Part shown: positions 7,148 to 14,893 of the stretch, one piece after another | How the letters are laid out: each line of letters opens with the position of its first letter | How positions within the stretch are numbered: the first letter of the stretch is position 1 | Assembly (NCBI GenBank): GCA_963626555.1 | Contig: CAVFXQ010000014.1 | Span: forward strand, 1 to 56,886 | Direction: 5' to 3' | Length of the DNA stretch: 56,886 nt | DNA from: UBA1181 sp963626555 | Lineage (GTDB): Bacteria > Bacteroidota > Bacteroidia > Bacteroidales > Paludibacteraceae | Position numbers and translations under genes: made by a program | Notes under the pieces: generated by a model | Told to the model about the DNA's origin: nothing | What the model saw: the letters and a program-made list of their open reading frames with translations, nothing else | Databases searched by the model: none

Positions 7148-9652
7148 ATGGATTTTAATGTAAAAAGCAACAAGATAGAGGATGTTTTCCCTTTGTGGAA
7201 GATAGAGGATGGCTTTCTTGTCTCTCGCACGGCAGACATAACGATTTGTTACGAGTTGGAACTACCGCAGATATTTACGAGAGAAGAAGAAGATTATAAT
7301 CAACTTCATAGAGTCTTTACGATGGCGTTTCGCGACTTGCCAGATTATACGATTGTACATAAGCAAGATGTTTTTTCGACGTGCAAATGTCATTCGGAAG
7401 GTTATGGAAATTCGTTTTTGGCGCAGTCGTACGGAAAACATTTTAATGGTCGGAAGTATTTAAAGCATAGGGCATTTCTTTATGTGTCGCTATCCTCAAA
7501 ATCCAATTTAGAAAGCTATTCCACGGCGTCGTCATTGTGTAAAAATCGTCTTGTTCCTAAAATGATTTTAGACGAAACTCGTATGAATCAATTCAAAGAA
7601 GCGGTAGGTAAGATGGAGCAGATGATAAGGGATGCGGGCATTACGATTCGCACCTTAACGGATGCAGAGTTAATAGGTGCAGATACAGAATTTGGTATAA
7701 TTGAGCAATATCTCGCATTAGACTATTCATCTGGACACACTGTATTGAAGGATTTGCATGTTGAGGATGGCACGTTGATGGTTGGGGATAAGTTTGTCTC
7801 TTGTTTCTCGATTGCTGACTTAGAGACTGTCCCTATGGAAGTAGCAAGCCACTCCTGCAATAAACGATTTTCTAATCCGCCGAATTTCTTTGTTCCTCAG
7901 AGTTATGTTGCGAACTTGTCTCTCAACATGCCTTTCGACCATATTTATAACCAATATTTTTTCTTTGACAATCATCATGACACCTTGAATAAAATAAAGC
8001 AGAAAGGTCGGCTGCAACAGGCGTTCTCATCTGCTTCAAGAGAGAACGCAATTAATCTTGAACGTAACACTGCCTTTTTAGATGAAGCGTATGTGCATCA
8101 AAAGAGGAGCGTTCGTTGTGCTTTTAATGTGATATTATGGGATGAGAATTGGGAACATTTGTTGGCCAAAAATTCAGTGGTAGAGTCAGCCTTATCAAGT
8201 ATGAACTGTTGTACAAAAACAAAGACGGAGAAAATTGTTCCTCAGGTTTTTTGGGGAGGGATTCCCGGAGCGGCATCTCAATATCCATCTGAGCTGACCT
8301 TCCTGACATTTTTAGAGCAAGGCTGCTGCTTCTTGAATTTTGACAGTAATTATCGGGCTATGGTTGCTCCTTCTGATTTTGGCATTTATCTCACAGACCG
8401 TCTTGCTGGCATCCCCTTACGCATTGACTTGGACGATTATCCTAAGAGGGTAGGTTGGATAGATAATCGAAACAAAGTGATAATAGGTCCGTCAGGTTCT
8501 GGTAAGTCTTTCTTTACCAACAATTTAATTAGGCAATACTGGGAGCAAGGTTGTCACATTGTGTTGGTGGATATTGGAGATTCTTATCAAGGATTGTGTA
8601 AGATGATACAAGAAGAGACTAATGGCGAAGATGGAGTCTATTATACCTATACCGAGGAGCAACCATTGGCTTTCAATCCTTTTTTTGAACCTGAGTATAA
8701 TTATACAGAGGAGAAAAAAGAGCAATTGCTGACATTGATTAAGACGCTTTGGAAAGGAGACGAACCATTATCAAATAGTGAAAGTGTTCATATAAAAGTA
8801 TGTATCTACAATTATCTTGATAAAATATGTGAAGACCATTCTATTCAGCCTTGTTTCAACACATTCTTCCAGTACTTGAAGGAGGATTTCAAGCGCTATA
8901 TCACAGAGCAGATGAAAGTGCGTATTGACAATTTTGATGTAGATGATATGATACAAGTGCTAAAGCCATTTGCAGAGGGAGGAATGTTCTCGCATTTGCT
9001 CAATTCAACGGATAATCTGAACCTGTTGGAGAAGCGTTTTATCGTTTTTGAATTGGATAACATTAAGGATAACAAGACGTTATTCCCGATTGTAACGCTA
9101 ATCATTATGGCAACATTTATGGATAAGATTCGAAGGTTGCCATCAGACCAACGCAAGTTGATGTTGATAGAGGAGGCATGGCAAGCCATCGCAAAGGAGG
9201 GTATGGCATCGTTTATTGGCTATCTTTATCGTACGGCAAGAAAGCATTTTGGAGAGATTGCAATTGTTACACAAGAGCCAGATGATTTGGTCGGCAACAA
9301 GTTTATCAAAGATATTATGATAACGCAGTCGCATTGCAAAATCTTGTTGGATCTTCGAGATTTCAAGGAGAAAGCGCAGATGATACAGGAATTGTTGTCA
9401 CTTTCAAAAAAAGAGCAAAGCATTTTATTCTCTGTTAACTGCTCGTTGGATTTTGAAAATCGTGCGAAGTATAAAGAGGTTTTTATCTCACTGCGTGGAT
9501 TCTGTGCTGTGTATGGTGTGGAGGTGAGTCAGGAGGAATACTGCACATTCACAACGGATAAGGAGGAAAAGGGACGAATAATGGATTATTATCAGCAAGA
9601 AGGAATGTATAAAAAAGCAATAAAGTGTTATTTAAAAGAAAAAAGAATATGA
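7148..9652 (+). CDS. traG: TraG-type conjugation ATPase (VirB4 family)
   Basis: The 834-residue protein powers assembly and substrate movement in the inner-membrane complex of a type IV secretion system. The N-terminal half (about 1-420) is the VirB4-specific domain. The ATPase half has Walker A GPSGSGKS at about 447-454 and Walker B LMLIEEAW at about 672-679, followed by the conserved RTARKHFGEIAIVTQEPDDL segment. Both motifs are intact, so the enzyme should hydrolyse ATP. I start at ATG 7148 rather than the in-frame TTG at 7139, because DFNVKSNKIEDVFPLW is the usual beginning. The stop overlaps the traI start as ATGA, which suggests translational coupling. Confidence 0.93.
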   Translation: MDFNVKSNKIEDVFPLWKIEDGFLVSRTADITICYELELPQIFTREEEDYNQLHRVFTMAFRDLPDYTIVHKQDVFSTCKCHSEGYGNSFLAQSYGKHFNGRKYLKHRAFLYVSLSSKSNLESYSTASSLCKNRLVPKMILDETRMNQFKEAVGKMEQMIRDAGITIRTLTDAELIGADTEFGIIEQYLALDYSSGHTVLKDLHVEDGTLMVGDKFVSCFSIADLETVPMEVASHSCNKRFSNPPNFFVPQSYVANLSLNMPFDHIYNQYFFFDNHHDTLNKIKQKGRLQQAFSSASRENAINLERNTAFLDEAYVHQKRSVRCAFNVILWDENWEHLLAKNSVVESALSSMNCCTKTKTEKIVPQVFWGGIPGAASQYPSELTFLTFLEQGCCFLNFDSNYRAMVAPSDFGIYLTDRLAGIPLRIDLDDYPKRVGWIDNRNKVIIGPSGSGKSFFTNNLIRQYWEQGCHIVLVDIGDSYQGLCKMIQEETNGEDGVYYTYTEEQPLAFNPFFEPEYNYTEEKKEQLLTLIKTLWKGDEPLSNSESVHIKVCIYNYLDKICEDHSIQPCFNTFFQYLKEDFKRYITEQMKVRIDNFDVDDMIQVLKPFAEGGMFSHLLNSTDNLNLLEKRFIVFELDNIKDNKTLFPIVTLIIMATFMDKIRRLPSDQRKLMLIEEAWQAIAKEGMASFIGYLYRTARKHFGEIAIVTQEPDDLVGNKFIKDIMITQSHCKILLDLRDFKEKAQMIQELLSLSKKEQSILFSVNCSLDFENRAKYKEVFISLRGFCAVYGVEVSQEEYCTFTTDKEEKGRIMDYYQQEGMYKKAIKCYLKEKRI

Positions 9653-10260
9653 AAAAATTGATAGTTTTGAGTTGTTTTGCAACATTTGTTGCTAATGTTT
9701 ATCCTCAGGGAGCGATGGTCGTATCTGACCCTACGTCGGTGGTACAGCGTTTGACATTGGCGGCAGAACAGATGGAGGAGCAGATTGATCAGAAGTATAA
9801 GTTTATGGAACAGATTCAAATTGCAAAACAGTCGCTTGAGAGTGCTAAGAAGATGCAAGAGAAGGTGGAGAAAGTCTCTTCGTATGTGAAAGATGCCAAA
9901 GAGGTTGCCGAGATTGTAACGATAGGTGAGAATATCGTGAAGACCTCAAACAATATGCGGAAAAACATAAAGAAAACCGCGGCATTATCTATTACAGAGA
10001 AAGCGCAGACAATATTAGACCTTGCGGATTGTAGTTCGAATGTAAGCAAGATAGCGAAGCAAGCGAGTGCTGTTGTGCAAAATAAGACAGATAAAAATGA
10101 TGTTTCGCTTAGTGATTTTGAACGACGTCAGGAATTAAGAGCTTTGAAAAAGGAAATGGAGACCACTCAAAAAGAGTTGAACAGAATATATAACAAGGCA
10201 TTTACGAAGAGTGTGTCAAATACGAAGGACAAGTCATTGTTCTCTTTCCTTAATTTTTAA
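9649..10260 (+). CDS. traI: TraI-type T4SS protein (DUF4141-like, VirB5 position)
   Basis: The 203-residue protein has a signal peptide (MKKLIVLSCFATFVANVYPQG). Directly after it comes VVSDPTSVVQR, which recalls the WVVSDPxNLAQ start of mature TraI/DUF4141. The remainder is almost entirely helical with long heptad-like stretches (about residues 30-110 and 160-185). By position it matches VirB5-type periplasmic or pilus-associated proteins. The ATG overlaps the traG stop by three bases; a GTG at 9625 would remove the signal peptide from the N-terminus and is rejected. Sequence divergence is considerable, so the family name rests partly on gene order. Confidence 0.75.
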   Translation: MKKLIVLSCFATFVANVYPQGAMVVSDPTSVVQRLTLAAEQMEEQIDQKYKFMEQIQIAKQSLESAKKMQEKVEKVSSYVKDAKEVAEIVTIGENIVKTSNNMRKNIKKTAALSITEKAQTILDLADCSSNVSKIAKQASAVVQNKTDKNDVSLSDFERRQELRALKKEMETTQKELNRIYNKAFTKSVSNTKDKSLFSFLNF

Positions 10261-10271
10261 ATTAAACATTT

Positions 10272-11375
10272 ATGAATTTAAATTCAGTACCATCCGTCAA
10301 TCTATCTTCTTATTTATCAGACGGTTTTATGGACACTCTGTTTGATAAGGTGGTAGGGGAGTTGTCAGGAATTTCAAATATATGTTTTCTGCTATGCGGA
10401 CTTTTTTCGTTTGCCTATTTTGCGAACATCCTAATGAAAACGTGGGCGAAGGGAGAAGCGTTTGATTTCAGTGCTTTATTGCGACCATTCATCATAGGAG
10501 TGATAACTATCAATTTCAGCTGTGTATACGGTTTGGTAGACAGCGTATTTAGTCCGATTAATGTCTACACGGAAGAGATTGCGACATCCAACCAGGAGAG
10601 TTTGACAAGTACACGTGAAGAGTTGGAGAGTTTGAAGTTGGACTATCAGGATGCGGTAAAGAAAGTGAACGATGAGAACGGTGGAATTATGAGAAATGTC
10701 AAAGTGCTGAGCTCAATATCAGATTTTTTTTCAAATCTCTATTCTAATTGTATTGATTTGATGCTTTGGGGAATAGAATATATCGCAGGCATACTTTTCG
10801 GAGCAGTAAAGTTGGTGATTCGAGCGGTGAGCTTAGCATTTCGGATTGTCTTGATTGTCTTTGGTCCATTTTCCTTTGCATTATCCGTTTTACCTATTTT
10901 TAAAGGAAATTGGAAACAGTGGTTGAGCAAATATATCAATGTTTGTCTTTTTATACCTATTGCGAATTTGATGGATTTGATCATTAATCAGATGCATTTG
11001 TCATTGATTAACTCACATATTGAAATATACAAGCAAGCAATAGATCAGGTTTCGTTAGATGTGAACGCCTTAGATGGTACTATGACAACACTTACCATTT
11101 CATATATCATCTTTCTTCTTGCGTTTTTAGTGCTTTATATGATGATTCCATCGATAGCTTCTTATATTGTCAACTCAGCAGGTATGGAGAGCTTGACAGG
11201 AGGAATAACATTGGCAGGTTCGGCCGCAGCTTCAAAGATGATAAGTGGGACAGTTCAGAATCCGTTGACTCCTAATATTTTAAAGTTGTTTAAACGGAAA
11301 TATTGGAAACACCGTTGGGTGGAGGTTGTTGATAGTGGAAGCGAAGGCCTCGCAGAAAGGGGAAAAATATGTTAA
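10272..11375 (+). CDS. traJ: TraJ-type polytopic T4SS protein (VirB6-like)
   Basis: The 367-residue inner-membrane protein has hydrophobic helices near 38-58, 75-95, 165-215, 225-245 and 270-300. The segment LLRPFIIGVITINF ... VFSPINVYTEE resembles the conserved LRPFAIG...VLSPI of Bacteroidetes TraJ. A charged coiled segment (about 105-135) lies between the second and third helices. VirB6-type proteins form part of the channel across the inner membrane. The end overlaps traK by seven bases, a tight coupling. Confidence 0.87.
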   Translation: MNLNSVPSVNLSSYLSDGFMDTLFDKVVGELSGISNICFLLCGLFSFAYFANILMKTWAKGEAFDFSALLRPFIIGVITINFSCVYGLVDSVFSPINVYTEEIATSNQESLTSTREELESLKLDYQDAVKKVNDENGGIMRNVKVLSSISDFFSNLYSNCIDLMLWGIEYIAGILFGAVKLVIRAVSLAFRIVLIVFGPFSFALSVLPIFKGNWKQWLSKYINVCLFIPIANLMDLIINQMHLSLINSHIEIYKQAIDQVSLDVNALDGTMTTLTISYIIFLLAFLVLYMMIPSIASYIVNSAGMESLTGGITLAGSAAASKMISGTVQNPLTPNILKLFKRKYWKHRWVEVVDSGSEGLAERGKIC

Positions 11376-11989
11376 AGAGTTTGAAAGATATTCAAGGTGC
11401 ATTCGCACTATCACGTTTCTATCTGATTGGCATCTCTATTTTTTCCGTGTTTGCTTCAGGATATGCCATCTACAAGTCATACGAATTTGCTGAGAGACAA
11501 CGGGAGAAAATCTATGTAATGGATAATGGCAAATCGTTGATGATGGCGCTTTCGCAAGACATTAACATCAATAAACCTGCCGAGGCAAGAGCCCATATAC
11601 GTTGGTTTCATGAGTTGTTCTTTACGTTAGTCCCCGATGGTCAGGCAATTGAGTACAATGTACAACAAGCTTTATTTCTTGCAGATAACTCTGTGTTGGA
11701 GTTCTATAAGACGAGGAAAGAGAATGGATACTATCAGAAATTAGTGGGAGCAGGGATCATCAACGAGATTAAAGTTGACTCGGTGAAAGTCAACATGGAA
11801 GACTACCCCTATATTGCGCGGACATACGCAACGACTTCGGTTATGAGAACATCATCGGTAACTTATTACCAATTAGAAACTCAGTGCCAGTTGGTTAATT
11901 GTCCTCGTTCCGACAGAAACCCTCACGGTTTTATTATTGAAAATTGGGAAGTCAATAAGATGGAAGAGTTGACGACTGTGGCTCGATGA
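11369..11989 (+). CDS. traK: TraK-type T4SS protein (VirB8-like)
   Basis: The 206-residue bitopic protein has one helix near residues 15-35, followed by a periplasmic domain. Its most telling part is the stretch from NINKPAEARAHIRWFHELFF through PDGQAIEYNVQQALFLADNS, which follows the TraK pattern in which a fully periplasmic NTF2-like fold links inner- and outer-membrane parts. The length is normal for TraK. It starts within the end of traJ. Confidence 0.9.
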   Translation: MLKSLKDIQGAFALSRFYLIGISIFSVFASGYAIYKSYEFAERQREKIYVMDNGKSLMMALSQDININKPAEARAHIRWFHELFFTLVPDGQAIEYNVQQALFLADNSVLEFYKTRKENGYYQKLVGAGIINEIKVDSVKVNMEDYPYIARTYATTSVMRTSSVTYYQLETQCQLVNCPRSDRNPHGFIIENWEVNKMEELTTVAR

Positions 11990-12017
11990 AAAATATGAAT
12001 TTTTAAAATCGGACAAA

Positions 12018-12380
12018 ATGGATAAGAAAAAAATAAACAAAGAAAACCACGATAATATTAATAATGAAGAAACACCTATAGAAGTGCCGACTTTTTTGAA
12101 GAAACTTTTAGACAAAGTACCATTGAATGACCGAAAAATGTGGATTCTAATAGGATTTGCATGTATTGCCTTGGTAGGTATTGCGAAGACGATTGTGGTT
12201 GTTTCGCATGACAAAGCGAGGTTGGCTGAGATGCGGCAAGACTCTACTTTGCTGAGTGGCTTGGACCAGATAGAGATGGAGGTAGCAGATATGGAACGTA
12301 TGTTTGGTACGATTAAGGATTCTATGTCGGTAGCGATGGCGGAGGCGGATTCTTTACAGAGATTGATGGAAAAGCAGTGA
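12018..12380 (+). CDS. Small bitopic T4SS protein in the TraL position
   Basis: The 120-residue protein has an acidic/basic cytoplasmic start (about 1-42), one membrane helix (about 45-62, ILIGFACIALVGIAKTIVVV) and a periplasmic helix with heptads (about 70-118, ending SLQRLMEKQ). It lies between traK and traM, exactly where traL stands in conjugative transposons. I cannot match it to the TraL domain from memory, so I leave the symbol empty. Its stop is only two bases before the traM start, so it belongs to the same transcript. Confidence 0.7.
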   Translation: MDKKKINKENHDNINNEETPIEVPTFLKKLLDKVPLNDRKMWILIGFACIALVGIAKTIVVVSHDKARLAEMRQDSTLLSGLDQIEMEVADMERMFGTIKDSMSVAMAEADSLQRLMEKQ

Positions 12381-12382
12381 TT

Positions 12383-13564
12383 ATGGGAGAACAAGGGAAA
12401 AAAGCCAATAGAATTTGGTTTATTCATGGGGGAGCTTTGTTTGTTTTTGTAGGGTTGGCATTTCTTTTTTTCCTTTTAGATGGGGGAACGGGTGAAATGC
12501 AACCTATAGTGGTTGAAAAATCGGCAAACATTAAGGTGGACGAACTACCAGAAGTGGTTACGGACGAGGTGGCGGACAACCGCCTTGAAGCCTACAATCA
12601 AGCTGCGATGATTATCAGTCAGGAGGAGAAAGAAAGAGAACTACAGGAAGAGCATAATTCCTTTCATTTTTTTGCTGAAGAGGTCTCGAAAGAGGAGGAG
12701 GTAGCGGATTTTGGCGATAATTTGGATAGCGAAGACGAACTAAAGAAAATCCGAAACATCATGAATGGCAATGAAGAAGATACAGAGACCAATATCCATT
12801 CTTCACGAGCAGTAAAGACATCAAAGAAGTCTAATTCCTCACAGGTAGTGCTATCTCAGTCTCCTCGTCAACATAAGGATTCATTTTCGGAGGAAGATGA
12901 GATTGATTTAGACAAACTTAAAGCAAGGGAGAAGAAAGATAAATTGAAGAGGCTTAAAGCTCTTTACTATGGAGAAGAGGAAACTGAAGAAGAGGAGGAA
13001 AATTCCAAGGATGTTGTGAAAGAAGAGCCTAAAATCGCAGTAACAACACCTCCTGCCAATGGTTTTAAGCCGATGAACGAGTCGGGCAAGAAGGTGAATC
13101 GGAGTAGTATTCGTGCAGTCATTCATGGCGAACAGAAGAACATAACAACCTCTTCTCAGGTCGTCCTTAGAATATTGGATCCTGTAGAGATTGAAGGAAC
13201 TGTTATTCCGAGAAATACTACCATTATCGGTATGGCTAGTTTTAATAGCAATCGTGTATACATCAATATTGAGAATATCGCATATGCAAATAATGTATAT
13301 CCATTTAAAGGAACTATATACGACCAAGATGGTTTTCGGGGTATCTATTTCCCTAACAACTTAGTCAATGATGCAAAAACGGAGGCGGGAAGTGAGACGC
13401 TAACTTCAACCAATGTGAATGTGAGCGGATTAACAGGTATTGTAAATACTGGGGCAAACGCACTCATCAATGCAACTAAGAATGTTGTGAATGGGTCTGT
13501 TCGAGAGACGAAAGTCACTCTCCCAGCTAATTATAAGCTGATTATCAAAACTTCGGGGTCTTAA
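12383..13564 (+). CDS. traM: TraM-type T4SS protein (VirB10-like)
   Basis: The 393-residue protein has a short cytoplasmic start, one helix (about 12-33) and a long acidic, low-complexity periplasmic spacer (about 35-225). The spacer includes EEETEEEEEN-like runs in place of the usual proline-rich linker. The C-terminal domain (about 230-393) has the TraM/VirB10 pattern SIRAVIHGEQ ... LRILDPVEI ... IPRNTTIIGMA ... YDQDGFRGIYFPN. VirB10-type proteins span both membranes and sense ATPase energy. The ATG at 12383 follows the previous stop by two bases; the GTG at 12377 is less likely. Confidence 0.9.
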   Translation: MGEQGKKANRIWFIHGGALFVFVGLAFLFFLLDGGTGEMQPIVVEKSANIKVDELPEVVTDEVADNRLEAYNQAAMIISQEEKERELQEEHNSFHFFAEEVSKEEEVADFGDNLDSEDELKKIRNIMNGNEEDTETNIHSSRAVKTSKKSNSSQVVLSQSPRQHKDSFSEEDEIDLDKLKAREKKDKLKRLKALYYGEEETEEEEENSKDVVKEEPKIAVTTPPANGFKPMNESGKKVNRSSIRAVIHGEQKNITTSSQVVLRILDPVEIEGTVIPRNTTIIGMASFNSNRVYINIENIAYANNVYPFKGTIYDQDGFRGIYFPNNLVNDAKTEAGSETLTSTNVNVSGLTGIVNTGANALINATKNVVNGSVRETKVTLPANYKLIIKTSGS

Positions 13565-13592
13565 TTGGAAACGTATAATTTTTATTTAATTG

Positions 13593-14714
13593 ATGAAAAA
13601 ATTATTATTATTAATCGCATTAGTGTCTGCGGTTATAGCGACTTCTAATGCAGCATCTCTTTCAAATGTGAAGATAACGCCATTGGAGGTTTCTGATGTG
13701 AAATGGGTTTATCTAAAGTTTGATTCGGATGTAAAATATGCGGATCGAGGTACGGATGATATAAAGATCGAGGTTACAGCGATTCCTTCCATCGTCAGAA
13801 TTAAGAGTGAGGTTGCCGTGTTCGAACGCACGACAGTCACATTTATTACATTGGATGGAATTGTACATACTTTTGCTTTGCAATATTCTCAGAGTCCATC
13901 TGGTATAGCCTATTTAGTTAAATCAGATGGACTAAAATTGAGAGATGTATATCACTTGGAATTATCTCACAAGCAGACTTCACATATTGTTTTCCCCGTA
14001 AAAGTGGTTGATGTGGCATCTGGGAGTGATAAAGTGATAGTGATGAAAACCGAGGAAATTGAAAATATTGTCAAGTGCAAAACTTTAACAGAGGGGTTTG
14101 ATTATTTTGAGGAAAGTTCGCTGACTGTCATATCTGAAGATGGAGAGATTTATCCATTTCTTGTGCGTTATAAAGAAAATCCAGAGTTGGTCAATGTGCA
14201 GGTGGAAGGAGGCAAGAAGTTGGACGCCATTTTCTCTTCAATGTCAATAAATGAACCTGAAATGAAGGTATTGGGAGAGGAAGTGCTAAAACAAGGAGGT
14301 ATAATTCGGAATTTAGGGTGTTGGCGTGACAAAATGGCATTCTCTCTCTATGGCATTTATGTGAAGGAGGATGTCATGATGTTCTACTTACGGATAGACA
14401 ATCTTTCAAAGGTTGATTATGAGATTGACTTTATCAAGAGTTATATTATCAACAACAAGAAGACTACGAAGAAGCAAGCATATCAAGCCGATGAAAAATT
14501 TCCGCTCTATACTTTCGTAGAGCCGCAGACAGAGGTCGTTCGTGCAGGTGAAAATCAGTCAAGAATTTTCTTTTTCAAACGATTCACCATACCAAGGAAG
14601 CATAGTCTGCACTTTGAATTATTTGAACGCAATGGTGGCAGACATTTGAAATTTACTGTCTCCAACAAAGTATTATTAGAGGCAAAAACATTAAAGGCAA
14701 AATCTCTTAAATAG
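13593..14714 (+). CDS. traN: TraN-type T4SS protein (VirB9-like)
   Basis: The 373-residue secreted protein has a signal peptide (MKKLLLLIALVSAVIATSNA). It carries the TraN core SHKQTSHIVFPVKVVDVASGSDKVIV, corresponding to the family pattern in which a nickname 'THIIFP...VDLGS' marks the VirB9-like outer-membrane-complex subunit. An unusual feature is a region before that core (about 20-125) with a similar beta-rich pattern (VKWVYLKFDSDVKYADRGTD), which may be a degenerate copy of the same unit. The C-terminal half is the normal TraN beta-domain. It is the last T4SS gene; a strong terminator begins 92 bases later. No traO, traP or traQ follows. Confidence 0.85.
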   Translation: MKKLLLLIALVSAVIATSNAASLSNVKITPLEVSDVKWVYLKFDSDVKYADRGTDDIKIEVTAIPSIVRIKSEVAVFERTTVTFITLDGIVHTFALQYSQSPSGIAYLVKSDGLKLRDVYHLELSHKQTSHIVFPVKVVDVASGSDKVIVMKTEEIENIVKCKTLTEGFDYFEESSLTVISEDGEIYPFLVRYKENPELVNVQVEGGKKLDAIFSSMSINEPEMKVLGEEVLKQGGIIRNLGCWRDKMAFSLYGIYVKEDVMMFYLRIDNLSKVDYEIDFIKSYIINNKKTTKKQAYQADEKFPLYTFVEPQTEVVRAGENQSRIFFFKRFTIPRKHSLHFELFERNGGRHLKFTVSNKVLLEAKTLKAKSLK

Positions 14715-14806
14715 GTCGTAATTTGTTGTTTATCACGCATGTGTGTTCGGTGAAATCTATGGGAATTTCAAAGTGAACAAACAGATATGGGGCTATCCTT
14801 ACTGCT

Positions 14807-14845
14807 AAAAGACAGTTCAAGACAAACTATCTTGAACTGTCTTTT
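14807..14845. terminator. Bidirectional terminator between traN and the protease gene
   Basis: A perfect 16-base-pair stem (14807-14822 with 14830-14845) with a 7-base loop has A-tracts before and T-tracts after it. It can therefore end both the plus-strand T4SS transcript and the minus-strand protease transcript, which converge here. It is the only notable element in the 179-base gap. Confidence 0.93.
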
Positions 14846-14893
14846 TAATACTCTTGGACGGAATCCTCTATTTCACCTATTCCTTACGAAAGA

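Noticed and set aside
11873..12427. 184-residue minus-strand frame inside the T4SS operon
   Set aside because: It lies entirely antisense to the end of traK, the traL-position gene and the start of traM, which have clear starts and family features.
6486..14714. A complete integrative conjugative element
   Set aside because: Only apparatus genes are visible. No integrase, excisionase, relaxase, coupling protein or tRNA-associated direct repeats could be found in the flanks within the window.
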